From Tetragonia tetragonoides (Eukaryota; Streptophyta; Magnoliopsida; Caryophyllales; Aizoaceae): a DNA stretch of 64,000 nucleotides. The notes beneath the pieces were generated by a model, which saw nothing but the letters and a program-made list of their open reading frames with translations, was not told the DNA's origin and ran no database searches. A program made the translations under genes and the position numbers. The stretch lies in contig CM076140.1 in NCBI GenBank assembly GCA_038025085.1, forward strand, positions 34,307,501-34,371,500, read 5' to 3'. Positions 34,641 through 45,969 of the stretch are shown piece by piece. Numbering within the stretch: position 1 is the stretch's first letter; every line of letters starts with the position of its first letter.

Positions 34641-35070
34641 GGCAAGATACCCAATATAGCACTTTCGAGAGGTCCACACAAGGCTACATAATCCCGTAAA
34701 AAAAAAAAAAAAAAAAAAAGAAGATTTAATGTTAAAAAACGCACGGATAAGAACTACGAGCGGCCTGATTCCCCTAAAAGGATAAGTAGGACAACCCAAT
34801 TGCAATTGGGCCCGACCCCTTCATCATTTTCGCGTTCAAAAGTTGTTAAAAAAATATAATAAAAATCAAGTTGCAATATTAAACAAAAATGAGCTTGTCT
34901 CCATAGATAATAATAATAAAGTCCATTACAAAGACTTGACAATTCCCAAATAATAAGGCAAAAATTAAATCTAAATCTAAAAAGGGGGCACATCACCCTA
35001 ATTGAATTTAAAGCAAAATAAAAGGCAATCCTAAGCTAGACATGCTCCAAAAGAGTATTTCCTTAATAGA
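34641..35070. other. Element D spacer between integrase and antisense gene 1
   Basis: Non-coding DNA with an A20 tract (34699-34719). Sense and antisense units end here tail to tail. A weak minus-strand frame (34754-34996) has no family features. Confidence 0.45.
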
Positions 35071-35988
35071 CTACTCCGTAGCTTCGATAGTAGCGACCGC
35101 ATCCTCCATGGGCTCATTCACCTTTGGAACTTCCGCTTCGCATTCGTTGGGAGCCCACCTCTCTCGAACTAAAGGCTCTTCTTTTTCTACCTCCATCAGA
35201 AGAATGCTTGAGGAGGCCTCATGATCATTGGCCCGGATTTGGGGCTCCACTTGCGGCTTGGTAGTAATCTTTTCTAAAGCTTTCTTGGCCTTCGGGTTGA
35301 GGATGCCTCTCACATGTGTAACTCCCTTTTGCTTTCCGTTCTCTTGAAGGTCATTAGGGTTTGAGAGCCTTAAGCTAGTTTTGACCAATTGACGGCTCTT
35401 GTTTCTTGCGGTCCAAGCAAAATAAAGTCTCACCGAGAACAAGAGACATAGGGGTAAAATCGTTTTGGATTTGTTCAACAATTCTAAGCATACAAGTTTT
35501 ACCATTATTACCTCCACCAACAAAGAGATACCTATGCAAGAGACATAAGATAAAAGCACGTGTATAATACGTCTCACCCATCACATCATGGTTATCCCTT
35601 ACCTTGGGGAAAAAGATGTCAATTACACCATTGAGGTCTAACTCACCACTCCTAGCAACGGAGGAGGCTTGTGTTGGTAATAGGCCAAGATACCTTTTAT
35701 AGTAGCCTTCAAGGTTTGCCCCGAGCCATGGAGTAGCGGGAGCTTGATCATGAGGGAACCCAAGGATGGCGGCAAATTCTTCGGGAAGGGGGCATAATTC
35801 ATTGTACCCAAATCGAAAGACATGGATGTGTCATCCAAAAACTCAACGGCGGCCTCAAGAAGGTTCCAAACGATTTGAACTTGCTTTAGGTGGAAGAGAG
35901 CATTCAAGTGGAAAGGCATAAGTCTCATCCTCTCTTCGGGGGTCATGGATTAGAACCACTTGTCAAACTTAACGTCGAAACTTGTCAT
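35071..35988 (-). pseudogene. Element D antisense gene 1: plant mobile domain protein
   Basis: ATG at 35988 opens MTSFDVKFDKWF, the same style of start as C antisense 1 (MVKSFENLFDAWC). PFHLNALFHLKQVQIVWNLLEAAVEFLD, FDLGTMNYAPFPKNLPPSLG, then in shifted frames TYYTRAFILCLLHRYLF and RIVEQIQNDFTPMSLVLGETLFCLDR follow. These parallel C FWHCCRQAFVLCLLNRLLF and HPSPLHVIIGETTLGLDRL-type blocks. The tail is Glu/Pro-rich (EPLVRERWAPNE, DAVATIEATE) and stops at 35071. Three or more breaks are present. It is antisense to gag-pol, with its own TATA-like box. Confidence 0.7.
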
Positions 35989-36086
35989 GACTGAAATCTA
36001 TTTTAATTGGGAGGTTTCTCTCTCTAGAAACTCTCTATTGCTAGTAAATTATGAAGGTGATGTCCCGAAACCGGACTAACCCAAGG

Positions 36087-36212
36087 CTTATATAGGGCTA
36101 GCACGGAAAAGACGAAAAAATAAGGCAACCCGTCAAAAAGGGGCTTCAGCGGCCCAACCGCTGAGCTTCAACGGCAGGCCGCAGAGCCCCAGCGGAGCTT
36201 GGCGGCCCCTAT
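36087..36212 (-). promoter_or_regulatory. Putative antisense promoter 1 of element D
   Basis: The minus strand has CCCTATATAAG (36087-36097) about 100 bp upstream of the ATG at 35988. Beyond it is a GC-rich block (36139-36212). Its sequence CCGCTGAGCTTCAACGGCAG (36158-36177) matches the D LTR block at 25808-25827 in 19 of 20 bases, and an adjoining GGCAGGCCG(T/C)AGAGCCC phrase is also shared. The order is the same as in the LTR: GC block, TATA, transcript. Confidence 0.6.
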
Positions 36213-36729
36213 TTTCGCCCCCGCTGCTTCGCGTGTGCCGTTGGACGCCTCCCTTTGGCCGCCGGGCTATTTCTCGACACAAGACCCTTTTTTCTCCGAA
36301 TTTTGGACACTTTCCTTAACCGATTTGGCCTCCAATTTGGCTCTATTTCCTATTTTCATTATTATTATTTCTATTTTGTACTATTTCCTTATTATTTATG
36401 GAAACTCCACAATTTCCTTATTTCTTTTTGGATGATTATCATTTTTTCTTCTTTTTTATTAATCCCTTTTTGCTTATTATTTCCATTTCATCTTTTCACC
36501 CCTTTCCTTTTTTCATTTTTTTTAGGGGGGATAGGGTACACCCAATTTTTAACCTTTTGGTTGTACCAATTGTTTGCTAAATGGCTATTACTTGCGCTTT
36601 TGCTTGACTACTTGTGTATTTGCATTAGCCTAATTATAAGCAGGGACAAACAAATAAGCAATATTTACAAGCAAAGTCCGAATGTTTGTTCAAAACAAAT
36701 GTTCAAAATGTATTTCACACAAATACATT
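36213..36729. other. Spacer between antisense genes of element D
   Basis: A very T-rich plus strand (A-rich on the antisense transcript strand) with no conserved coding signal. The plus-strand open frames here are Phe/Tyr/Ile low-complexity readings. It probably contains the 3' end of antisense gene 2 and upstream sequence of antisense gene 1. Confidence 0.4.
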
Positions 36730-39487
36730 ATCATAAAAATCATTACCTGCGCTGACATCCGTACGGGGCACCTCAAAGTGCTCCTCTGACCTCCGCGGCT
36801 CGTCACCAAAGATCGACGCCACGACCTGGCTAGGGTCAAAAGAAGAATGTCAGGCAGGCTCCCGATATGAACACCCCTCCCCGGCATAGCTCGAATCATA
36901 CCCCCACAAAGAACGAGGAGGCATGGTAGGCATCATAGGAGCAGGAACCGGAGGCTGGTAGTAAAGACCGTCATATGAAGCATACCTCGCATACCCGGGA
37001 AAAGAAGGATACATCAGCATAGGCATAGGAGTAGGCTCTACATATGGAGTCATCCTACTCCCACCAGGACGGTCCGTTCGATGTACAGGCACCCCCTCTC
37101 TCCTAAGACTCTCCCTCCGAGGGCTCCTCTCGCGCGAAGGGCTACGCTCAGGAGAGCTCACGACCTCATCATCCGACAACACTACCTGTCGTGACCGATG
37201 AGGAAGGGCTCAACGGTACTCAACCTGCAGCTCACCAAAAATACATGAGATACATTTCTCGAAGCATGTAACTTTGAAAATGCAAAATCAAGTTTACCTT
37301 ATCCAAGTCATCTCTTGAGCAAGTACCCTTTGACAGAGCCCGGGATACCCAGGATTTCATGGCATGCATCATCTTGAAGACCTTCCCGGTCTGCTCACGA
37401 TCAAGCTACACAAAGAAAAGTCAGTACAAGCATACAAAACGGTAAAGTATCGCACACATCGGTAAAATTATGAACTTACCCCTGGATGCCCAACTAGAAG
37501 AGGAAGGCTCTGGATGTCCTCATCAAGGTCCTCCGTCATGGGGACTTCCCCCCAACACTCTTTCCCGCCATAGTCCCGACCTCGGACCCGCATGTCCGGG
37601 ACATCCACATCGAGGTCGTCAACCCGAGGCTCCTACAAAGAAAAGTAGGTTAGCATCCGACAAGATAGGAAAGGCATAGCATATCGAGCATTAAATTCTT
37701 ACCTTCAAACCCACAAACGAAGGCATGAGGCGGTCACAGCGGAACTGCTCATAGTGCCCCACAAGGTCCTCCGCAGGCTCCCTCAAATACCGCGTAGCAT
37801 CCGAGCCCACCATAGCCTCCGCAACCTGCTCGCGAGAGAAGCACCTCACCAAGAACATGGTCGAGGGAGGATCCGAGGGAATCCTCGGGCCAGCCAAGTC
37901 AGGATAAACCTGATGCAAGATCCGCTCTCCTAGATACCACTCAAAAGAGAACGGACCCGCAAGCAGGATCCTCTGACGGTCCACCGCCCTAGATGTTAGG
38001 ATGGCGTCCGAAGCCAACCCATGATACTTCGCACACGGGAAGTAGTCAATCTACGAAAACATGCATTATAAGATATTTCTACACCAAGAAATATAATCCA
38101 TGCAACAAAAAGCAAATATTACGTTACCTTGTGCCAGTCCAAGCGCAAGAGGGCCTCCCTATACTGCTGAAGAGCCTGCAAAGGCGCAGGACCCCTATGA
38201 CGCCACGCCCTACAAACCGGGAAGTCTAACTCCCAGCTCGTAGGCGCCATGTCTGGGAAGTGCTCAAAAAACCAAGGCTACATCAAAGCATGAAATTAAG
38301 CACCGCACACTTAAATCATGCAAGTCACGAAAAGCATATACAAAAGGAAAACGCACCAGCAACACCTTCCAAAAGCCGCATAAGCTCAAGGGAGGAAGAG
38401 TCGACTGCTTGTACCCCTCATCGTTCACGCGGCAGGCAAACCGCATACATCTCATGAGACTGGCGTAGCCCGGCAACCCCCAGCTGTACTCTCTCACTCT
38501 CTCCCAGTCCAGCAAGCTCGGGAGGTAAATAGCATGAATACGCTCCCCCTTGTCACTAAATATGGTGGTGGCAAGGAGGTAGGCGATAAACATCCTCGCC
38601 TTTTGCTCCACCGAGGTATTCCTCTTATACCTCGAATCCTTCAAAGCAGTAAAGAGCTCGCTATAGTACTGTAATGGTGACCCCAAGTGTTCCCCCCAGG
38701 GGCCAAACAGCTCCACCATCTCCGCCTTACGCTTCTAAATGGAAACGTCGTAGACGATGGGCGTACCCACGCAAGGTACCCCGGTCAACATAGCAAACTC
38801 CGACACAGTGATCATCATCTCCCCATTAGGAAAATGGAACGTATTGGTGGTGTCCCAAAAACGCTCCAAAGACAAACGAACAATACACCTCTTGACTCGC
38901 TCAACCGAGTCCGCCGCTTTCAAAAGGGGCCCAAACCCCGCATTCAAAACTGCATCCTGCACCTCTTCGGGCAAGATTTTATAAAGCCTCATCGAAGAGC
39001 CATAGTTTCCATGGGCCTTCAAATTCCCATCGGGTTCCTATGATCAAGTTTGCAACCTCTTAGGTTCACATTTCAATCAAATGTTCAATCCTAGGCATGT
39101 TTCTAAGTTCGTTCAAGCCGCGCAAGATCACATGCGCTACAAGCTTGACAATTGCATACAATATCTACACAAATTCTATTCAAGACAAAGCATATAAACT
39201 CAAAATTCAATGCATAAAACTATAAATTCAAAGTTTGAGGCTTACCACGAACTTGGAGGCCCGAGAGCTCAAATGAGTCGCCGTCGGAAAAGCAACTCCG
39301 ATCGATCCCAAACAATGTCGGGCATCCTATCCGACCGGGTATATCGATCTTGAGGAAAAGCCACATTAGGCTTCCTCTTTGAAGGCTTCACATGAGAAGG
39401 AAAAGCCTTGGTAAAGATGTCGATTTCCCCGACCTCCTCTCGCACCTCGGTCCTCCTACTCCTCTTCTTTGCCAAGTTTGGAGCCAT
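36730..39487 (-). pseudogene. Element D antisense gene 2: intron-containing plant mobile domain protein
   Basis: ATG at 39487 opens MAPNLAKKRSRRTEVREEVG (compare C MAPIDKRKRPMGEEEE). After an intron come KILPEEVQDAVLNAGFGPLL and LERFWDTTNTFHFPNGEMMITVSEFAMLTGVP, the PMD signature, then ARMFIAYLLATTIF and LPGYASLMRCMRFACR. Next exons have FSFEWYLGERILHQVYPDLAGPRIP. The C-terminus is Arg/Ser- then Pro/Tyr-rich (SPSRERSPRRESLRRE; YQPPVPAPMMPTMPP). Donor/acceptor pairs such as AAG|GTAAGAATT (about 37702) with TTTGTAG|GAG (about 37635), and GG|GTAAGTT (about 37480) with GTGTAG|CTT (about 37404), show antisense-strand introns. Frameshifts occur. Confidence 0.75.
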
Positions 39488-39806
39488 AGAAGAAGGATGA
39501 ACAAAGCAAGCAAGAACAACAAGCAAAAATGTAGAAATTAGAATTTTCTCTCTCCAAGGGTTTCAAAAACCCACTCTCAAATTCACCCCAAATTTGTGAG
39601 AAATCACAAATAAACTTTGAATTATGCAAAGATTATGCAAAACCAACCAAATGCAAGCAAAAAAGAACAAATTTGAGCAAATTTGAGCAAGAAATGAAGT
39701 TTGGGCAACAATCGAGGTAGAGAGAGAGAGTCTCGAAATTTTTGGGGAAGATATGACCCAAAATTTGACTCTCCCCCAAATAAACCTCAATCGTGCCTCT
39801 AAACCA

Positions 39807-39985
39807 GCCCAGCGGCCCGGTTCAGGGACACCCAGGCTCAGCGGCCCAGTCGCTGGCCCCTGCGGCAGAGCCGCCAGGCCGTGCGGCCACCCTCAGCACC
39901 CACGCACGGACAACTGAGCCGCTGAGCGGGCCCGATAAGGCCGCCCAGCCCTCAGCGGCCCTGCGCATGGCCGCTGAACCCAATT
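39807..39985. promoter_or_regulatory. GC-rich AGCGGC cluster upstream of element D antisense gene 2
   Basis: About 180 bp dense in AGCGGCC, GCCGCTGA(G/A) and GAGCCGCTGAGCGGG motifs, 320-500 bp upstream of the antisense ATG at 39487. It resembles the cluster of the D LTR (25675-25865) and of antisense promoter 1. No strong TATA box is visible (GGTTTATTTG only). Confidence 0.45.
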
Positions 39986-40240
39986 TCTCTTCCGCCTCTC
40001 ACGGGGCGGGCCCACAAGTTCAAATTCCGCGCGGGATTGCATTTCTTGACCATTAGAAGTCCGGAAGATACGGTCATATCACCTAAAATGACTCTTTTGC
40101 CCCCATAACACGGTTTCCTATCCTAGGGACCCGGTATCGTCTATTTTCGCAGGCACAGGCATTCAATCTAATTTTCGCAGGCACATGCACTTTATGTAAT
40201 TTTTGTAGGCACAATTTTCCAAGACACAAGCATTACTAAA

Positions 40241-40438
40241 GTAGAGTTACACAACGCTCTTCGATGTTGAGGCTATTAAAATTAGCGTCACGTTGGCACC
40301 CGCAAAGCAGAGCTACGCAACGCTCTTCGATGTTGAGGCTATTAAAATTAGCGTCACATTGGCACCCGCAAAGCAAAGCTATGCAACGCTCTTTGACGTC
40401 GAGGCAATTAAAATTAGCGTCACGTTGGCACCCGCAAA
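40241..40438 (+). repeat. Three 66-bp tandem repeats near the 3' end of element D
   Basis: Units at 40241-40306, 40307-40372 and 40373-40438 are near-identical and contain AACGCTCTTCGATGTTGAGG and TTGGCACCCGCAAAGCA. Looser GGCACA repeats precede them (40150-40215). Their place before the PPT matches the repeat block of element C, with an unrelated unit. The 66-bp period keeps a frame open, but I see no reason to call it coding. Confidence 0.9.
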
Positions 40439-40570
40439 GCAGGTAACCCTGACCACAAGCGGTCGGGATCTACTTTTCTATCTTTTTTTTAACAAAAAGC
40501 ATTTTCAAAAAATAAAAGCACTGCAGGCATTTTTAGCAAATACTTTGACCTTCGCTTTCACAAGGTCGGC

Positions 40571-40585
40571 CAAAGAGGAGGCTTC
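40571..40585 (+). other. Element D polypurine tract
   Basis: CAAAGAGGAGGCTTC directly precedes the 3' LTR start TGTAGACACC at 40586. Confidence 0.75.
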
Positions 40586-42053
40586 TGTAGACACCCTAAT
40601 TGGTTCTCATCTCCTGGCACCGCAACGCCCAATGATGATGGTAATGGATTAACACGGACGTAAGTACAAAAGGACATTGCTCGGAAATCTAGACCAAATT
40701 CCTTGAAACCTCAGTCTTTGGATATTCATTGTTATAAGGATTCCAACGCCTTTGATCTTGCCTCAATCAGGTTCCCAGATCAAGAGATATCGCGTCTCGA
40801 AGATTTGAGTCAAAACCGCTCAATCCCGACCCCCGGGTCAGCCCAAGGGCAATTTCGTAATTTACTGAGCACAAAAAGTCAAAAAACCCTAGACATGCGC
40901 GCGCCTCCGGGCCCAGCGGCTGACGATGTCTGTCCAGCGCTGCCGCTGAGCTTCAGCGACAGCCGCTGGCTCCAGCTGCCTTCTGTGTGGCCGCTGGGCC
41001 TGTTTTTTGGTTGGGCCGAGTTTTGGCGCCGGATTTCTTACCCTAAGCCCCTAATTCCGTCCCCTAACTCTATAAATACTCCCTTTCACCCTCTTTTGAG
41101 AGAGGTTGGTCAGTTTATATTTTTGAGAGCACAAATTTTCCCAAATCATAGAGAATTCAGATTTTGAAGACTCAAGCAAGCCATTGCACCCAACCTAGCA
41201 CCCAAGATTGAAGAGCAATTCCGATTCTAATAGTCCCGTTCGAATAGAGCGTCCAGGTTAACCATCCTGAGAGCCTAAATTCTTTATTAAATCTCTTACT
41301 TATTGTTTATAATCATGTTTTATTTAGCTTTTGATTATAGTTGAATAAGTTTGCATGCTTGGGACCTTGCAAATAATTATGCATGATTAGTTTATTTAAA
41401 GTTCGCCTATTTTTATTAGTTTATGCAAGTTTGCATCTTTTTATAGTTTGTGCATGCATGTAGCAACCTCCTAGGTTTATTTTAGCATAAAGTTGATATT
41501 TTTGCCTTGTTCTTCCTTTGAAGTTACTAACAAATTTATTGATGTGCATATGCAATGGTTGGTGCGTTTAGCAAAGTGTGGTAGGTTGGAGCGTTAAATT
41601 ATTGCTCTTATCTCAATAGTATGCATGTAAGTTGGATATAAATTGTGCAAAGTGATAACATAGGTGATTTGGTTGTCTTTAACCCGCCTAGTAAAAATAG
41701 GATCTTGGACGACCGGATTTATGTGAAACCATATAGCATAGATAAATATTTGACATGGATAGGCTTAGTAGAGGTCGTTTATTCGGGCAATTTAGATGAG
41801 ATTCGTTTTGTTTATTTCGTACCTACACCCCCGAACTCAATATTTAGCCCCATGGGTATGAGTCAATTCCCAATAGGAATTGGGTGCACTTTTTGATGGT
41901 TTCCAATTGTTTCCCTAAAAATTGGTGGTGGCTTCATTATTTGCAAATTGTTCTTCTCCATAATTAAATTAAATTGCATATGACGTATTATTTAAGAACC
42001 ATTAATTCCAACTAAATATTTCAATTAGCGCCGGAAATTCGAGGGTTCTTACA
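40586..42053 (+). repeat. Element D 3' LTR
   Basis: A 1468-bp copy of the 5' LTR ending GGTTCTTACA. It contains the palindrome block at 40942-40960 (one change: TCAGCGACAG) and TATAAAT at 41071-41077. The GC cluster lacks about 120 bp present in the 5' LTR. Confidence 0.9.
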
Positions 42054-43826
42054 CATTCTCAAGTAACTACTCAACAGTTACAAAATGAACAATTTAAGTT
42101 CACAATTCCGATGACAATAATTTCACATGAATAAGCATCGACACTAATTCACAACCACCTAACAATATACCTTTTACATGTTTTCAATATTGTTTACCAA
42201 TTCAAAAGTCAAAGTCACATTAACTTCTTGAAACAACATGCTTACAAACAGGATCTAAATAGCGGTAGGCTAAATCCAAATTGAACAAATATTAATCATA
42301 TCTTTAGTTCAATATCACAAATAATTACTCCACGTAATTACAAAGATTAACATGCATCATCTAACATGAATCTCAACAAGTAGTCATTGCTACACAAAGT
42401 GAATTTCTAACATAGTCCTTCATGAATTCACTATCTCATAATTCTATACGAATTAATATAAGGAAATAAATATCAATTATCCCTTTATCACAACATTCAC
42501 AATGAAAAAATATAATTCATCTAGACATGAATATACCTTTAGCAATAAGGCAATCTAACAATCACGTAAGCTCCTTACGTTCAAGTGCGATCAACGGGCC
42601 CTAACAAATCCACAACAATCCAATAGTCGATACTTTGATTTCTAAACCTCTAAATTAAACTTCAAAGATGGTTTAGCTCTTTAAAATTAAAAAATTAAGT
42701 TGCTGGAAATTCATTACTCATGCATGCTCAATGACTTTTCAAACCAAACTTTCATAAATCAAATTAGGGAACTTTCCATAAACCCCAACTGAAAGTCAAC
42801 ACTAAAAACAAAGTCAAACAACAAATCAACACCCACCAATCACCACCACTAGCCGGGCCCCACCACCAGCAGCCCCGCTGGTAGAGCCAGCTGGCGCCTA
42901 GCGGCGCGAGCCGTGCGTCGCGCAGGCTTCGGCCGTGTGGCATCTAAATCTTTTTTTTTTGTTAACACATTTAACAAACTCAAACCCTAATTAAATCTGA
43001 ATATTTCCAATAATTACAGATTTAATAAATTCCACAAAGATCCAAACTTTAATTCAATCTTTGATTCAAATTCAATAAAAACTTTTAATCTAACCCTAAA
43101 CATGATTCTAATATGCAAAAATACTAGAATCTAGAAACCCTAGGTCAAAACATAAATTAGGGTTTGCTCATAAACATGCTAGGGTTCATAAAAATCATAA
43201 TATGAATCAAGAACAAAGCTTTTAAGAATCAAAAAATAATTAAAAACACTTACTTGTAAATATTGGAATTAAATTTGAGCAAGAGAATGAATTATGAAAG
43301 AGTGTCAAATTCTCTTTCTTCTTTCCCTTGGTTCGACCGTGCGTGTAGAGAGAGATGAGAGAGAGTGGCTTTTTTGTTTGTTTAGGTTAAGTTGATGAGT
43401 GAGAGAAAATAGAGTTTAATTAAGAAACTAAATTTCCTAAATTCACTCCTTCCTTCTCTTCCTCCAACTTCCTAATAAATCATCCAATCAAGCTCCTCTA
43501 AATCCACACTTTTTAGGAAACAACTTTTAAAAATAAAATCAGCCAAAATGCCCCATATTTTCGGCTAGGGTGCCGAAAATATTGGCCCAAGTTGAGCAAT
43601 AATATTTCGCCCAAATCCAAAATATTAGCCCAAGAAATCTCTTTTTAATTTGGCCCAATTATAAGTAATTAGGTCCAAAACCAAAATTAATTAGGTCCAA
43701 AACCAAAACCCAGTAATTAATTAGCTAATTTAAACATTCTAGAGCCCAATTAATATTTTTAAATCCAATTTCATATTTTCATTTTAAGTAATTATTATTC
43801 TAAAATGAATAATACGGGGTATTAAA
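42054..43826 (-). mobile_element. Probable chromovirus B LTR, segment 3 (U3 side)
   Basis: AT-rich non-coding DNA. At its right end the minus strand reads T(T)TAATACCCC, matching the usual start TGTAATACCCC of chromovirus LTRs with one change. This is complementary in design to the TGTAATGCCCC terminus at 7954. If 7954-9174, 23026-25354 and this segment are one LTR it would be about 5.3 kb, which is long. No ORF above 60 codons is present. Confidence 0.5.
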
Positions 43827-44093
43827 GGAACACATGAAGAATACCAGGAAGAACAGGGCTTGGTGTGCAGCAGTGGGCATTGATCTTGTTTTTTCACACA
43901 AGTACTAGATAAAATTTGTATAGGGATTACTTTCTATAGATTATACACATAGCTTTGGTTGTTAATGAGGCAGGAAAAGAGTAGCAAAATGTCAGCTCCC
44001 TTGATAGGCTTAGTCTATTGATTTAAGTACTATATTGTTCACTTAGGTAAATGAATAATAAAAAGCTCACATTTTACCAAAAAAAAAAAATAC
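43827..44093 (+). mobile_element. LINE 3' tail (old fragment)
   Basis: It ends with AATAATAAAAAGCTCACATTTTACCA and a 12-base A tract (44081-44092). This is the typical 3' end of plant L1-type LINEs (AATAAA...TTTTACC-An). The start reads like the last residues of a LINE ORF2. It is cut at the left by the B LTR, so B inserted into this LINE. Confidence 0.55.
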
Positions 44094-44106
44094 AATCAGG
44101 AGGATG

Positions 44107-44203
44107 TCAAATATATGGGAGGATGAGGAATCGACCCATGACCTTGCCTTAGCATACAATTTGGGAGTAAGTTTAGAACCACTAAACTATCACCCTTGAT
44201 GGT
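44107..44203 (-). repeat. tRNA-derived SINE-like sequence
   Basis: On the minus strand an A box TAGTTTAGTGG (44179-44189) and a B box GGGTCGATTCC (44127-44137) are 41 bp apart. The interval does not give a proper anticodon arm, so it is a SINE head or tRNA relic, not a gene. Confidence 0.5.
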
Positions 44204-44327
44204 TCCTACATGTCTAAGTATCAACCAAACAACCACTTAGTTGAGGGTATTTTAGAGGGGATTCCCGTACGGGCAGGTATTTTTATTTTTTTTTTGAACA
44301 GCAAAATAAACTTTATTAATAGGCAAC

Positions 44328-44960
44328 TTATTGCCAAATCAAATCATACAAAGCTTCAAAGGCCTGTGAGAGCCCATACACCCAAAGACCTCCCGAGAAT
44401 TGTAAGCAATCCCAATACAGACATCTTAGACACAAAAGCAATTTATGACATAGAAAAAAGGTAACACCAAGCATAGAGGGTCGGGCTTGTGTTCTCCCCA
44501 CTCCTTGCCTTGCTAAAACGTCTGCCTCCTGATTCTGCTCCCGAATGACGTGTTGTATTTTGAACCCAACAAGGGTACTAATTGTATTCTCCATAGTATT
44601 GAAGTAGTTCCCCCACTTCCACGGTCTGCTGTTGTTAGTGTTTATCTAAGTGATGGCGTTTCTTGAATCACTCTCCACAATAATGAATCTATTTCTCCAA
44701 TCTACATGTTGTTTAAGCATCTGTAATGCATGGTAAATACCCATTAATTCTGCTAAGTTGGAATCAGCAATACCCAGATCAATGGAAAAGACTCCTAGAA
44801 TGTTTTCATCTTCATCTCTGATAATACATCCGCAACCTGCAGCATCCGGCTTCCCTTGAGCAGACCCATCAATATTAGTTTTCCACCACCCTGTCGGTGG
44901 GGGCTTCCAACCAGTATGACATCTTTTGAGCTTGCTGCTATTTTTGGGAAGATGTATATC
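44328..44960 (-). pseudogene. LINE ORF2: C-terminal RNase H domain
   Basis: Minus-strand reading gives NIDGSAQGKPDAAGCGCIIRD, ADSNLAELMGIYHALQML, IVESDSRNAI and REQNQEADVLARQGV. This is the D-E-D-D RNase H typical of plant L1 elements. A stop and frameshift interrupt it near 44647. Confidence 0.8.
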
Positions 44961-45207
44961 AATCAGCGAAATAGGGTTATCGAGCCATTGAGCTAACGAA
45001 CTTCAGCCTGGGTATAGTTGTCCTTTGTTCCACCAAAAAGATCTAACCACGATTAAGTCAAAAATTTCACCCATGTCAATGCAAACGTCTTCAAAATAGT
45101 ACTGGTTCTGAGCCAACCAAATATACCAGATGGTGGCACAAAACACTACCATCCAGCTTTGGCCTTTTATAGATGTTTTAGAAAAATAATTGCCATTGCG
45201 TGAGCAT

Positions 45208-45969
45208 CTACGTTACTGAAGAAGGAAGGCAACTATCCACTGACCACCAATTGAAAATTTTGTACCTAATAGCACAAGTAATTGGGCATTGCAAATAGAG
45301 GTGATCTTCAGTCTCAATAATCTGCTTACAGAACACACACATAGAACTATCATCATCCAAAGGGATTCCTCTAAGTTGCAGATTATCTTTAGTTGCTGAT
45401 CTATGTTGCATAACAAGCCAAATGAAAACTTGAACCTTGTGAGGGACTTTAGTATCCAAAATATAGCTAGCTAACTCCCAATCCGCATCCAAATTGGTGT
45501 TATTCAGTAGTTTGTAACAAACTTTAGTGGTGAGTACACCGTGTGAATCATGCTTCCAAACGAGATTATCAGAAATAGTTGTTGATAACTAGACCTCTTG
45601 CAATTTGTGAAACAAGTCAAAGTGCTCCTCCTCCTCCCCCCCCCCCCCCAAGGGCCTCCTGAAGGCTAGGGTCCAGGTCCAAGTGTCGTTAGTCCAGTAA
45701 CCCATGTCTGCTACCGTGCAATCTTTGTCTCTAGCAAGCATGAAAAGCCTACTATGCTGGTTAGCTAATGGTGTCTCGCCCAACCAAACATCTAGCCAAA
45801 ACTTGGCCTTTGCTCCATCTCCTAGCTGAATTCTAAATCCCTTTTGCACAATATCACTAATAATAGCATTGGAAGCACCTGCCTCTACGATACATCTCCA
45901 TATAGTAGAAAATCCACTTCCCTCTTCCTTAGGCAGCCATGCATGCTCGTCAAGCTTGTATTTTTCCAC
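45208..45969 (-). pseudogene. LINE ORF2: linker and zinc-binding (zf-RVT) region
   Basis: GFRIQLGDGAKAKFWLDVWL, NQHSRLFMLARDKDCTVADM, then VPHKVQVFIWLVMQHRSATK with CVFCKQIIETEDHLYLQC (C-C-H-C). This is the RT-associated zinc-binding domain of plant non-LTR elements. A poly-C tract (45636-45649) has expanded inside the linker. Confidence 0.85.

Larger units (their letters stand above)
25355..42053 (+). mobile_element. Element D: Tat-lineage (Retand-like) LTR retrotransposon with full pol
   Basis: A 16.7-kb unit with LTRs at 25355-26942 and 40586-42053, a tRNA-Arg-type PBS and a PPT. Flanks CATTT (25350-25354) and CATTC (42054-42058) fit a 5-bp target duplication with one change. It encodes gag, protease, RT, RNase H, a second archaeal-type RNase H (the Tat hallmark) and integrase in sense, then two antisense PMD genes and tandem repeats. 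Several frameshifts and stops show it is inactive, but every domain can be read. It is a relative of C, not a copy. Confidence 0.9.

Noticed and set aside
40264..40446. Repetitive 60-codon frame with LKLASRWHPQS repeats
   Set aside because: Produced by the 66-bp tandem repeat, which is a multiple of three; no start context or similarity.
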